DNA of 56,249 bases, taken from the NCBI GenBank assembly GCA_029983755.1, contig JASBYX010000006.1:1-56249 (forward strand). The letters are read 5' to 3'. The position numbers and the translations under genes were made by a program. Of the stretch, positions 8,719 to 17,302 are shown piece after piece (position 1 is the first letter of the stretch; each line of letters begins with the position of its first letter). Source of the DNA: Anaerovoracaceae bacterium (GTDB lineage: Bacteria > Bacillota > Clostridia > Peptostreptococcales > Anaerovoracaceae). The notes under the pieces are model-generated. The model had not been told where the DNA came from, searched no databases, and saw nothing but the letters and a program-made list of their open reading frames with translations.

Positions 8719-10299
8719 TTACCAGTTAACTCTTGGATTGTCTTTCTTTCTAGTTTCTTCTTTAGCTGTACCTGTAGTTCTATCGATTTCTACAGTCTCG
8801 TATGCTACATCTTCCTTGATGAATTCCATTGTATCAGCAAGGCTTATCTCTCTCAGTCTGTGGGCAAGTGCAACCCTGTCAGCTCTCTTAGTCATTCTGT
8901 GGCCATCCTTGTCAGCAAGGGTCAACCCGAAGAATGCCATTACGAGTACAGTTATTGGCATTACGATGTTAAAGATAGCGTATGGGCCGTAATCTTGAAC
9001 ATGTACACCTAAAGTTGTTGTAATGAATACACCGCAAGTATTCCAAGGGATAAGGGCTGATGTAACAGTACCTGCACCCTCAAGAGCATTGGATAGGGTC
9101 TTAGGATGAAGTTCTGCCTTCTTATATGTTTCAGCATACATTCTTCCCGGAACTACGATTGAGATGTACTGCTCAGGCATTGTGATGTTGCTCAATAGAC
9201 ATGTGAACAGCGTTAGGAATACAAGTGCCGGACCGTTCTTAACCAGTTTGAGAAGCTTATCAACGATAACCTCAAGCTGGTGTGTGGTCTCCATGATACC
9301 ACCAAACATCATAGCGAGAATCGTAAGTGCGATTGACTGCATCATGTTCATAAGACCACCTGTGCTCAGCAAGCTATCTAGGGATTTAACACCTGTGTTA
9401 CTCTCAAATCCGCTCATTCCGGCATTCAGGAAGTCCCCAAGGGATGCATTTCCCTGGAAAATCATTCCGAGGAAAAGACCGGAGATTATACCTAGTGTGA
9501 TACCTGGAATTGCAGGAATCTTAAGTGCTACTGCAACGATTACGATTACAGGAGGCAGAAGAAGTATTGGATTGATTGCAAACATCTTCTGCAGACCATT
9601 GCTCATTACTTCAATCTGAGAAACATCTCCTGTGCCGCCGGATGAATATGTTGCTCCCAGCACACCGAAGAAAACAAGTGTAATACCGTATGCTATAGCT
9701 GTTGGCAATGCCATGAACTTAACATGTGTGAACACGTCTGTTCCTGCCATAGCCGGTGCCAAGTTGGTAGTGTCGGAAAGAGGTGACATCTTATCTCCAA
9801 AGTATGCTCCGGAAATTGCAGCACCTGCTGCTACAGGAGCAGGAATTCCGATACCCTGTGCGATACCGATTAGAGCAAGTCCCATGGTTCCCATTGTTCC
9901 CCATGATGTACCTGTTGCCAAAGATGTGATGGAACAGATTAGAACTGCAGCAATCAGGAAGATACTTGGTGATAAAATCTTAAGTCCGTAGAATATCATA
10001 GTAGGAACTACACCGCCTACCAGCCATACACCGATCAAAATACCAATAATAGCCAGAATCATAATTGACTGCAACGCTCTGTAGATACCATCCTTCATGG
10101 AAGTCTCAATGGTCTCCCAATCGTATCCCAAAAGCAAAGCCATAATCGCTGCTCCAATTACTCCTATAAACATAGGAATATGCGGATCAACCTTGAAAAC
10201 AATAATGCCTACTGCCATGATGGCGATTAGAACACCAAACGTTAGCAGTGCTTCCCAGACCCTAGGGAGTCTAGGTGTTCTTTTTTTCTTAGTTTCCAT
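8719..10299 (-). CDS. nhaC: Na+/H+ antiporter, NhaC family
   Basis: This is a polytopic inner-membrane secondary transporter of 526 residues with about a dozen hydrophobic segments. It belongs to the NhaC family (ion transporter superfamily). The segments SLATGTSWGTMGTMGLALIG, AAISGAYFGDKMSPLSDTTN and NALEGAGTVTSALIPWNTCG are hallmark NhaC motifs. Bacterial members exchange Na+ for H+, or malate/lactate in MleN-like forms, so the substrate should be held open. The ATG at 10299 has AGGAGGAAGG just upstream. The gene is monocistronic, with its own promoter and a near-perfect dyad (CACATGTG core, about 10348-10362) in the leader. Confidence 0.85.
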   Translation of the reverse strand: METKKKRTPRLPRVWEALLTFGVLIAIMAVGIIVFKVDPHIPMFIGVIGAAIMALLLGYDWETIETSMKDGIYRALQSIMILAIIGILIGVWLVGGVVPTMIFYGLKILSPSIFLIAAVLICSITSLATGTSWGTMGTMGLALIGIAQGIGIPAPVAAGAAISGAYFGDKMSPLSDTTNLAPAMAGTDVFTHVKFMALPTAIAYGITLVFFGVLGATYSSGGTGDVSQIEVMSNGLQKMFAINPILLLPPVIVIVAVALKIPAIPGITLGIISGLFLGMIFQGNASLGDFLNAGMSGFESNTGVKSLDSLLSTGGLMNMMQSIALTILAMMFGGIMETTHQLEVIVDKLLKLVKNGPALVFLTLFTCLLSNITMPEQYISIVVPGRMYAETYKKAELHPKTLSNALEGAGTVTSALIPWNTCGVFITTTLGVHVQDYGPYAIFNIVMPITVLVMAFFGLTLADKDGHRMTKRADRVALAHRLREISLADTMEFIKEDVAYETVEIDRTTGTAKEETRKKDNPRVNW

Positions 10300-10374
10300 A
10301 ACCTTCCTCCTAAAAGTAAAGTCTTAAAATAAATTATTCCTTCCGTATTTGCACATGTGAAATACTTGTCTATC

Positions 10375-10403
10375 ATTATAACGTTTTTTGCATACAAAAT
10401 CAA
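10375..10403 (-). promoter_or_regulatory. Promoter of nhaC
   Basis: On the minus strand TTGATT (complement of 10398-10403), a 17-nt spacer and TATAAT (complement of 10375-10380). Downstream in the leader, near 10348-10362, is an almost symmetrical element around CACATGTG that could be an operator. Confidence 0.6.
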
Positions 10404-10414
10404 GTGCATAAATT

Positions 10415-10446
10415 AAAAAAACTTTGCATAAAACAAAGTTTTTTAT
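10415..10446 (-). terminator. Terminator after hydroxyacid oxidase gene
   Basis: AAAAACTTTG at 10417-10426 pairs with CAAAGTTTTT at 10434-10443. On the minus strand the stem is followed by a run of Ts. It ends the minus-strand aminotransferase/oxidase transcript before the nhaC promoter. Confidence 0.75.
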
Positions 10447-10544
10447 AAAGTACATTATATTTTAATTCATCAAATTAACGCATTAAAATTTTCTAAACAC
10501 AGATTCCGGTTGCTAAAATAATTTTTTATGCATACTCTATATAT

Positions 10545-11525
10545 TTAAAATCTGACCATCGACCTCTTGATTTCCTTTATGTCAGAAGCTCCACACATGG
10601 TCATGGCATCCTTAAGCTCACCTGTGAGTCTCTCCACAAGCATCAAAACCCCTTCAGACTCATTTTGGTATATGGCATTCACAAATGGTCTTGCCATCAA
10701 AACTGCATCTGCTCCCATAGCAATTGCCTTGAAGATGTCAAGTCCATCCCTGAGGCCACCATCCACCAATACCTTACATTTGCCTTCAACGGCCTGGACG
10801 ATTTCCTCCAAAACCTCACAGGTAGAAGGACATTGATCCAAAACTCTCCCTCCATGGTTGCTCACGACAATTGCAGAAGCACCGGCAGAAACCGCTCGCA
10901 AAGCAGAATCAGGAGTCATTATACCCTTCACGATGAAAGGAAGCCCTGCCAAATCGACGATTTCCTTAAGCTGGTCAACTGTTTTGCGCCCTGCAGGAGG
11001 GATTCGCCCCTTTAAAAACGGCAGCCCTGCAGCATCGATATCCATGGCAAAAGCCTTCGCCCCGGATGCCTTAACAAGTGCAATCTTTTCTTTGAGAGTG
11101 TTGATATCCCATGGCTTCACAGTAGGAATTCCGTGACCGGAAACACTCTTAATCACCTGACAAGCAGATTCCATAACGAGAGGATCAGTGCCGTCCCCGG
11201 TCAGGGCAACTATTTTGCTGTCAATGCACCCCTTGATCAATCTTTGATTGTACTCCTCGTCTGTGTATCTGTCCCCATAGTGCATCTTCACAGCCCCTAC
11301 AGGCCCAGCCAGCAGAGGAAGTGCCAGCTTGTAACCGAAAAGCTCAGTCTCTGTAGAAGGCTCCCCGATCTCACCGATGACATCCATGTTCACCCGGACT
11401 TCCTTCCATTTGTCGTAATTTCTAATGGCAACATCTCCAACTCCCTTGGCACCCGGCCCCGGAATCGTATTCCCACATGCCTTGCCGTTACACACAGGAC
11501 ACATATAGCAAAATCCTTCTTTCAT
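10545..11525 (-). CDS. FMN-dependent alpha-hydroxy acid dehydrogenase/oxidase
   Basis: This is a TIM-barrel flavoprotein of the glycolate oxidase / lactate dehydrogenase family, oxidising an L-2-hydroxy acid to the 2-oxo acid. The signature IVVSNHGGRVLD contains the active-site His and the substrate-binding Arg, and LVDGGLRDGLDIFKAIAMGA binds the FMN phosphate. The N-terminus carries several cysteines (CYMCPVCNGKACG), as in many anaerobe members and unlike mitochondrial glycolate oxidase. The length is 326 residues. The ATG at 11525 follows GGAGAGGA and is 21 bp after the aminotransferase stop, so both are one transcript. Pairing with an alanine-glyoxylate-type aminotransferase suggests glycolate to glyoxylate to glycine, but lactate is also possible. 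Confidence 0.8.
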   Translation of the reverse strand: MKEGFCYMCPVCNGKACGNTIPGPGAKGVGDVAIRNYDKWKEVRVNMDVIGEIGEPSTETELFGYKLALPLLAGPVGAVKMHYGDRYTDEEYNQRLIKGCIDSKIVALTGDGTDPLVMESACQVIKSVSGHGIPTVKPWDINTLKEKIALVKASGAKAFAMDIDAAGLPFLKGRIPPAGRKTVDQLKEIVDLAGLPFIVKGIMTPDSALRAVSAGASAIVVSNHGGRVLDQCPSTCEVLEEIVQAVEGKCKVLVDGGLRDGLDIFKAIAMGADAVLMARPFVNAIYQNESEGVLMLVERLTGELKDAMTMCGASDIKEIKRSMVRF

Positions 11526-11545
11526 TTCTTTCCGTCCTCTCCTAG

Positions 11546-12679
11546 TTACTTCATGAATGCTGCAAAATAATCTGCCATGCTTGCAAGTGGCTCAAAACCT
11601 TGCTTCCTCAAAGCCCCGTCAAGAGCCTTTAGGGTCTCAATCATCACCTCATCATAAGCGTTTTCTCCCATGTGGCCGATCCTCACAAGCTTTCCCTTAA
11701 ACTCCTCGTAGGAGCCGCTGAGCATGATCCCATAATCCTTTACCATATCCTCAAGCAAAACATCACAGTTAACCTTCTCAGGCACAACGAAGGCTGTTAC
11801 GGTGTTTGCCCATCCTGATTCCGGGTATAGCTCGATCCCTGCTCTTGTTAGTGCTCCTCTGCATGCCATGGCAACCTCTCTGTGCCTAGCTAGGATTCCC
11901 CCGTCCGCCATAACGTTTTCTATTGCAACTCTCAACCCGTTAATGTCGCTTACAGGCATGGTGTATGGGAATACTTTGTCAACAAAATAGTTTTTCATCA
12001 GGGCTAAGTTGGCATAGTATGAGGCTATAGGTTGTTTCCGCTTTTCAATGCTCCTCCATGCTCTTTCGCTGACCCAAACCATGGATAACCCCGGTGGTGC
12101 AGACAAAGCTTTCTGGGAACCTCCAAGAAGAACATCTATTTTGCTGCTATCAAAGCTTAATGATTCCCCAAACAATCCTGCAACTGAGTCTACAACTGAC
12201 ATTATATCGTATTCGCTGAGCAAAGTGCCAATTTCCTTTACGTCATTTAGAATACCCGTTGGAGTGTCAACGTGGACGAAGGTGGCGTATTTGAAATCGT
12301 TATCCTTTTCGAGGAATTCCTTAAGTGCTTCCACATCTATTGGGCGTCTGTAATCCCCTTTAAAAACTTTCGTTTTACCACCGTACAGCTCCACTAGATC
12401 TTTAAAGCCCCTGCCGAATATCCCGTTTTCGATAATGAGCACCCTGTCCCCGGGTTCGGTTAGTGAGGCTGCAGCAGCTTCCAGACCGAGCATCCCTTCT
12501 CCGCCAAGGATCAGAGCCTGTCCACCGGTGGCTCCTGCGAGAGTTTCCAGCATTCCGCAGGTTTCCTTATACATATCGAAAAAGTCCATATCAAGATCAG
12601 GGTTTGTAAATGGTAAAGCTCTTGCATTAAGCACATTTTCCCTTACCATTGTAGGACCTGCTGTCATTATTTTTTTCAT
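11546..12679 (-). CDS. Class V aminotransferase (alanine-glyoxylate / serine-pyruvate type)
   Basis: This PLP enzyme of 377 residues has the architecture of the AGXT/SgaA group. VDSVAGLFGES carries the conserved PLP-contacting Asp, and GGSQKALSAPPGLSMVWVSE holds the Schiff-base lysine in the SQKAL motif. The N-terminal PGPT-like start is replaced by TAGPTMVRENVL. It probably transfers the amino group between alanine or serine and glyoxylate or a similar 2-oxo acid. It is the first gene of a two-gene unit with the hydroxyacid oxidase, whose product could be its amino acceptor. The start ATG has AGGAGGG nine bases before it. Confidence 0.82.
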   Translation of the reverse strand: MKKIMTAGPTMVRENVLNARALPFTNPDLDMDFFDMYKETCGMLETLAGATGGQALILGGEGMLGLEAAAASLTEPGDRVLIIENGIFGRGFKDLVELYGGKTKVFKGDYRRPIDVEALKEFLEKDNDFKYATFVHVDTPTGILNDVKEIGTLLSEYDIMSVVDSVAGLFGESLSFDSSKIDVLLGGSQKALSAPPGLSMVWVSERAWRSIEKRKQPIASYYANLALMKNYFVDKVFPYTMPVSDINGLRVAIENVMADGGILARHREVAMACRGALTRAGIELYPESGWANTVTAFVVPEKVNCDVLLEDMVKDYGIMLSGSYEEFKGKLVRIGHMGENAYDEVMIETLKALDGALRKQGFEPLASMADYFAAFMK

Positions 12680-12726
12680 TCCGTTCCCTCCTAATCGGGT
12701 TAATTTCTACACTTATTTTATCATAT

Positions 12727-12993
12727 TTATCGGTATATTTCTCTTCGATGTCCGATGTTAATTAAAATCAATACTGGCTGCTCGTCTTTGATCTCAGCTA
12801 AAAGCCTATAGCTACCTATCCTGTATCTCCACAATCCACTTTTGTTTGCAACAAGGCCTTTCCCATGAATTCGAGGGTTCTCACAGTTTACAAGATTTTT
12901 TTCAATCCAGTTTTTGATTATTTTTTGGGTATTCCTATCAAGCTTCTTGATGGATTTATCAAATCTTTTAGTTGTAGAAACTGAGTATGTCAT
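12727..12993 (-). CDS. RelE/ParE-type toxin
   Basis: The 88-residue basic protein has the RelE-fold pattern. An N-terminal YSVSTTKRFDKSIKKLD strand-helix is followed by KGLVANKSGLWRYRIGSYRL and a C-terminal strand ILINIGHRREIY. The WRYR...YRLL segment and the H-R residues match catalytic or RNA-contacting positions of RelE/YoeB-like mRNA interferases. The ATG at 12993 overlaps the antitoxin stop codon (ATGA), the classic translational coupling of type II pairs. An upstream in-frame start at 13011 is unlikely because it lies inside the antitoxin gene. Ribosome-dependent mRNA cleavage is inferred from the family. Confidence 0.82.
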   Translation of the reverse strand: MTYSVSTTKRFDKSIKKLDRNTQKIIKNWIEKNLVNCENPRIHGKGLVANKSGLWRYRIGSYRLLAEIKDEQPVLILINIGHRREIYR

Positions 12994-13214
12994 AGCCCTA
13001 ACTCTTCCCACAATTCATCTATCGGTCTTGTTTCTAAAGTGCCTTCTTTTCTTTCTTTTTCATATTCTTCAAACACTTTAAGATCGTACTCATCTTCTAT
13101 TCTTTCGATCATCATATTTCTTATGGCCTCAGACAAAGTCATATTATTATGCTTTGCATATGCTTTGAAAATATCAAGTTCTCTTTCCGGCACCCTCAAA
13201 CTTACAATTGCCAT
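12990..13214 (-). CDS. RelB/DUF6290-type antitoxin
   Basis: The 74-residue acidic protein begins MAIVSLRVPERELDIFKAYA, a ribbon-helix-helix DNA-binding start, then continues with the helix MTLSEAIRNMMIERIEDEY. Its charged C-terminal tail ends LETRPIDELWEELGL, which would neutralise the toxin. It lies first in the two-gene unit and ends with ATGA shared with the toxin start. The ATG at 13214 follows AAAGGAGG; an upstream start at 13238 lacks this. The 13260-13310 leader has short dyads around TAAGTACTTA that could be autoregulatory operators. Confidence 0.85.
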   Translation of the reverse strand: MAIVSLRVPERELDIFKAYAKHNNMTLSEAIRNMMIERIEDEYDLKVFEEYEKERKEGTLETRPIDELWEELGL

Positions 13215-13369
13215 AGTTTGCCTCCTTTTAAATAACACATACTAATTATATTATATTCCCTTACGCTTTTTACCCTTAAGTCCTTATGCACTTATGAGTT
13301 TAAGTACTTAGGATTTTATATTACAATTGTATTACCGATATTGTCGAATGTCAACTTTCACCACTACAA

Positions 13370-13397
13370 AAGCCAGAGGACTTTCGTCCCCTGGCTT
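13370..13397 (-). terminator. Terminator downstream of decayed gene
   Basis: AGCCAG-A-GGA (13371-13380) pairs with TCC-C-CTGGCT (13387-13396) around a short loop. On the minus strand it is followed by TTTT. It is a proper terminator for whatever minus-strand unit once occupied 13500-13925. Confidence 0.6.
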
Positions 13398-13505
13398 AGT
13401 ATACACATTGCATATATTTTCTAATGATATTTCTGCGGTATCGATTTATATAAACCACCTAACTTTACCGAATACTTCGATGGTTCAGGCAACTTCCTCG
13501 TAGAT

Positions 13506-13925
13506 TCAAGCCTGTTTGTTTGAGATATGTCTAGTCATCAATCCTCTAGAATTAGCTAAATACATAACCCCAAAATACCAATGCCCTGTAATCTCAATTC
13601 CATTGCTCTTACGAAAATCTACATTATTCTTATCGCTAGATGAGGTCAAAGCAGAAAGACTGCTATACAGTGCCACCATATGCCTTCCATGAACCCATGG
13701 AGCCAAACAGTGGGTTTCAAAACTGTAACCTTCAATAAATCCATTCCCTTGCCAACGCCCACTCCTTGATTCTTATCCTGTGTCGGTGAATGTTGGCCAC
13801 TCATATAGCCCTGCGGTATTTACCGGTAAAATTTCCGACTATACTAGATCTTCCTCAAGGAGTGATAGACGCTGGCTCTCTCTGTCGCCTGGGCCGATAA
13901 AGCATTTAACTTTTAGCATCATCAT
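13506..13925 (-). pseudogene. Decayed small gene with two in-frame stops
   Basis: From a triple ATG (complement of 13917-13925), preceded by AAAGGAAG, one frame runs about 140 codons to a stop at 13506. It is interrupted by TAG after LEEDLV and TAA after TFTDTG. The pieces read as protein: FIGPGDRESQRLSLLEEDLV, EILPVNTAGLYEWPTFTDTG, and a final 80-residue segment including HCLAPWVHGRHMVALYSSL and GHWYFGVMYLANSRG. A further in-frame ATG lies ten codons upstream. A ribosome site in front and a terminator behind support a former gene. I do not recognise the family. A chance open frame cannot be excluded. Confidence 0.4.
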
Positions 13926-14022
13926 CACTTCCTTTCTATCTGTAACTTCTCTCATGGAAGTTCTCTTTCTATTTTTATCTTTTTTTTCTTTGGAATTAAT
14001 CTTTCAGGAAAATCGCCCTTAA

Positions 14023-14275
14023 AATTAATCTCCTATTTGTGAAGAGCTTTCTTTGTTCTTCTTGTCTATATAGTACCACCTTTTATTTATTTAACAAGGG
14101 TTTTTCAAAAATATTTTAGATAATTTAACAAATTATTGTGTTTTTTGACTACTGTATCTAATCATTATATTGTTTTCGCAATTTTATATAGTAACACTTA
14201 TGTTTATGCAGAGTATTACCGACACTGTGAATAAAACCCTATTGTTACCTTTACCAGGTTTACTAGTTCCCAAGT
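14023..14275. other. AT-rich spacer
   Basis: I see no gene here. The end adjoining the DUF2207 stop has a short direct repeat (CCTGGTAAA twice, 14240-14285), and the rest is AT-rich. No convincing terminator was found for the DUF2207 transcript. Confidence 0.3.
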
Positions 14276-16420
14276 TTACCAGGCACCGCCGCCGCCTCCA
14301 CCGAAGCCGCCGCCTGAAAATCCGCCGCCTGAGAATCCTCCCCCACCGAAGGAGCCGCCTCCGCCACCGAAGTCAGAACTTGAACTTACAGCGCTTGCAA
14401 TATTTGTTTTAATGCTGGAATTTAAGCTGTTCAGTGAAGATGCCATGTAAAGTGGGAAAATCATATTGTTCATATCGTATCCATTTGAGTAGTACCAATC
14501 AGGTGGATCGATATTTAGCCCTTCAAAGTTCTTGATCCACTTGTTTGTGAGGCCGAAAACGTAAGCATATGGAAGTATTTTGTAGAAGTAGGCAGGGTCC
14601 TTTTCTACAAGGCTCTTAATCATTGGGAGCTCCGCCTTCTCGATAAAGTCTCTGAATCCCATGACCTTACCCATAAGCTGGGTTCCATACTTCGACCTCC
14701 TGTGCATGAAGGCGATGGAGAATATGCATACCGCCTTAGAAATTATCATAACTACCCCTAGGGAAGGGAGCCCTATCAGGTAAAAGTAAAGCACTGCATT
14801 TAAAATCAAAACCACTACAGCGAGGGGAACTACACCCATAATGAGCTTTGTCTTGCTCCTTCCTGTTATGCTTTCAGATTTGTATGCGAAGGAAATCATT
14901 GTTATGAAAAACGCCACAAGGAGGGCACATTCCAAAATCCCCACTCCAACTATACTTAAAAAGCTCTTTGCAAATACTCCTTCAACTATCGTGTATATCA
15001 CTGTGAAGATTGATGACAAAATGAGGAAAACAGTTAATATACCCTGGAGAGCCACAGATCCACCTGTAAAAACTCCCTTACCTCTCTTGTAGTAATCCAT
15101 CATCATCTTGTCCCCACTCCTGAAATCCCTTAAAAATGACTTAGGGAACTTGTCGGAACGAACCTCATTATCAGAAGCAAATAGATTGTTTACAAACAAC
15201 CTGATGAAGCTCTTCTCGTTTTCAAATTGGTTCTTGTCAAAATCCTCTCTCTTCCTGAAAGTAAACTTCTTCTCGTCCTTAGGATCTTGCTCGATGTCCA
15301 TATAGCCCCTTCCGGCAACATAAACGAAATTTGAAACCCTGTCCTCATCATTTACCTTTCCATCGATTACATATCCAACCTCCATAGGAGTCATATCCTC
15401 CGGCGGATAAAATTCTACGGTCTTTACATATTTCTTATCCCTGCCCACAAAGAACCACAGCACTGCCATGAGAACTGCGAACAAAATAGCGAGCACATAA
15501 AGGGAGTCGTACACTCTCGATGCCTTCTCAACATTCTCCCAGTAACCGGACCCAACGGGACCATAGAGGGTCATACCACTTGTCACAGGCCAGTTTACAG
15601 CCTCAAAGGTAGCAGATCTCTCCTTTGTGGTTACACTAATTATGTCAGAGCTCTCCTTGCTACCGTACAAGCCTGTATAAACCTTCATCTTGCTCCAGTC
15701 AACATCCTTAGGCATATTTATAGTCGCCTTAACATAGTTGATTCCTGTCTGCCATTCACTTGGGATCAGATCCACATAAAGATAATCATCCTTTCCATTA
15801 CTATAAGACCTATTCTTAAACATCCCCGAAACGCCCTCTGAGAATCCCTCGTCAAAGTTATCCTTGCTGACTGATTTAAGATCATTGTAAGTTCCGACAA
15901 TTTTGTATTTGATTGTATATTCGTGCCTACCTGTCAGATACCTGTCGGGATTTCCGATCCTTACCACCTTGACCATATTCCCATTGGAACTGTTTTCATC
16001 GGAAATATCCACGTCCTCTCCCTCGACTACAATATCATCGATTCTAGAGTTCCCCTTCTGATAAGGAATATATCTAAAAATGCCCCTCCTGGCTTCCTGA
16101 AAATTAACTTTAATCTTTTCCGTAACATTGTAGACACAGTCCTTATCCACGTCCATGTCCACCACGAAAGATTCTGTCACATAGCCTTGACCAGAATTCA
16201 TAAGGGGATAATCCTCAGCATAGGAAGCCCTCTCTTTAGAATCAATACTATTTCCCCACACCATTGTGAGCATTGCAAGAAGAAGGCACAAAATAGCCGC
16301 CCCTCTAGAAAGCACTCCCTTCCCGGAGAGAACGACCCCCCTCAGATGCTGCTTGTTTGTTGTATTCATAAAGTCTCTCATTCTACCATGCACCTCCGCC
16401 GCCACCTCAGTGGCTGCCAT
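14276..16420 (-). CDS. DUF2207 membrane protein with Gly-rich tail
   Basis: This exported/membrane protein of about 714 residues contains a signal-type hydrophobic segment (ILCLLLAMLTMVWG) and a large extracytoplasmic N-domain of the DUF2207 type (CVYNVTEKIKVNF, RGIFRYIPYQ). A membrane segment follows (YVLAILFAVLMAVLWFFVG), then a cytoplasmic part with EFYPPEDMTPMEVGYVIDG and further membrane helices. The C-terminal tail is nearly all Gly/Ser/Phe, ending GGGGGGAW. Such tails recur in LemA-linked proteins. The open frame extends upstream to a GTG at 16480. The ATG at 16420 is chosen because GGAGGAGGT lies seven bases before it. It sits just downstream of lemA, the usual partner. The biochemical role is unknown. 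Confidence 0.8.
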   Translation of the reverse strand: MAATEVAAEVHGRMRDFMNTTNKQHLRGVVLSGKGVLSRGAAILCLLLAMLTMVWGNSIDSKERASYAEDYPLMNSGQGYVTESFVVDMDVDKDCVYNVTEKIKVNFQEARRGIFRYIPYQKGNSRIDDIVVEGEDVDISDENSSNGNMVKVVRIGNPDRYLTGRHEYTIKYKIVGTYNDLKSVSKDNFDEGFSEGVSGMFKNRSYSNGKDDYLYVDLIPSEWQTGINYVKATINMPKDVDWSKMKVYTGLYGSKESSDIISVTTKERSATFEAVNWPVTSGMTLYGPVGSGYWENVEKASRVYDSLYVLAILFAVLMAVLWFFVGRDKKYVKTVEFYPPEDMTPMEVGYVIDGKVNDEDRVSNFVYVAGRGYMDIEQDPKDEKKFTFRKREDFDKNQFENEKSFIRLFVNNLFASDNEVRSDKFPKSFLRDFRSGDKMMMDYYKRGKGVFTGGSVALQGILTVFLILSSIFTVIYTIVEGVFAKSFLSIVGVGILECALLVAFFITMISFAYKSESITGRSKTKLIMGVVPLAVVVLILNAVLYFYLIGLPSLGVVMIISKAVCIFSIAFMHRRSKYGTQLMGKVMGFRDFIEKAELPMIKSLVEKDPAYFYKILPYAYVFGLTNKWIKNFEGLNIDPPDWYYSNGYDMNNMIFPLYMASSLNSLNSSIKTNIASAVSSSSDFGGGGGSFGGGGFSGGGFSGGGFGGGGGGAW

Positions 16421-16514
16421 CTGTAAAACCTCCTCCGGAACCTTCCTCGGAGCTACCGCCTCTGCTGCTTGAGCTTTCACGGATTTGGTTTCTTCTCACT
16501 TGTGAAGTAATGAT

Positions 16515-17078
16515 TTAGAACTGAACTTTTACGTTCTCTCTGCTCTCAGCATTCGCCTCAAACATAGGCATCTTCTCGAAGTGAAAAATCCCTGCAACAA
16601 TGTTGCTTGGGAACTGTTCAACTGAATTGTTGAGATCCTTAGCTGTTCCGTTGTAAAACTTTCTGGCGTTGGCGATATCCTGCTCCACCGATTTCAGCTG
16701 AGCCTGAAGATCAAGAAAATTCTCGTTAGCCTTTAGGTTAGGATAGTTTTCGGCAACAGCAAAAAGTCTTCCCAAAGCTCCTGACAGCTGATTCTCTCCT
16801 TGTATTTTCTCAGGAATTGAGCTTGAATTTGCAATATTGCTTCTAGCCTGCATAACCCTCTCAAGGGTTTCCTTTTCGTGGGCAGCGTAGCCCTTCACTG
16901 TCTCTACAAGGTTTGGAATCAGATCGAACCTCTTTTTAAGGTAAACGTCCATTGTAGAGAATCCTTCCCTTGCGTTGTTTCTCTTTCTAACAAGGCCGTT
17001 GTATGTTCCGGCGATCCAAAGTGCAATAAGCAAAACGACTACAACTACTATTATTATTCCTATCACTGTTCCACTCAT
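16515..17078 (-). CDS. lemA: LemA family protein
   Basis: The 187-residue protein has one N-terminal membrane helix (IIIVVVVVLLIALWIAG) with a short outside end, followed by the helical LemA domain: YNGLVRKRNNAREGFSTMDV, LKKRFDLIPNLVETVKGYA and LQAQLKSVEQDIANARKFYN. LemA proteins face the cytoplasm or periplasm depending on the report, and their biochemical role is unknown. The gene pairs with the DUF2207 gene downstream. The start ATG follows AGGAGGACATTATA. An extended -10 (TGATATAAT, complement of 17115-17120 plus flanks) lies upstream without a strong -35. Confidence 0.9.
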   Translation of the reverse strand: MSGTVIGIIIVVVVVLLIALWIAGTYNGLVRKRNNAREGFSTMDVYLKKRFDLIPNLVETVKGYAAHEKETLERVMQARSNIANSSSIPEKIQGENQLSGALGRLFAVAENYPNLKANENFLDLQAQLKSVEQDIANARKFYNGTAKDLNNSVEQFPSNIVAGIFHFEKMPMFEANAESRENVKVQF

Positions 17079-17142
17079 TATAATGTCCTCCTAAAAAGTT
17101 ATCTAGTTACCAATATTATATCACACTGCTTGCCGATTGGGA

Positions 17143-17302
17143 ATCGCAAGTCTATGAGAAAATTGCAAGCTTTCGACAGAATCGCAATCCTTTGTGAAAG
17201 TCGCAAACCCTCAGGAAAAAGCAAGGCCTATGCCAAATTCGCATGGTCCTAAGAATCGCAAGTCTATGAAAAAATCTTATTCCAGTCGCCAGTCTATGGG
17301 TT
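17143..17302. repeat. Degenerate ~19-bp tandem repeat between ung and lemA
   Basis: The core GCAA (or GCAT) recurs at 17146, 17165, 17184, 17203, 17221, 17241 and 17258, at spacings of 19, 19, 19, 18, 20 and 17. The best units read ATCGCAAGTCTATGAGAAA and ATCGCAAGTCTATGAAAAA. The same pattern, GTCGCCAGTCTATGGG, occurs at 17285-17300 inside the last codons of ung. The array therefore seems to have grown from the ung 3' end. Confidence 0.6.

Noticed and set aside
13780..14022. 80-codon plus-strand open frame
   Set aside because: No ribosome site or family match; it overlaps the decayed minus-strand gene and is explained as a shadow.
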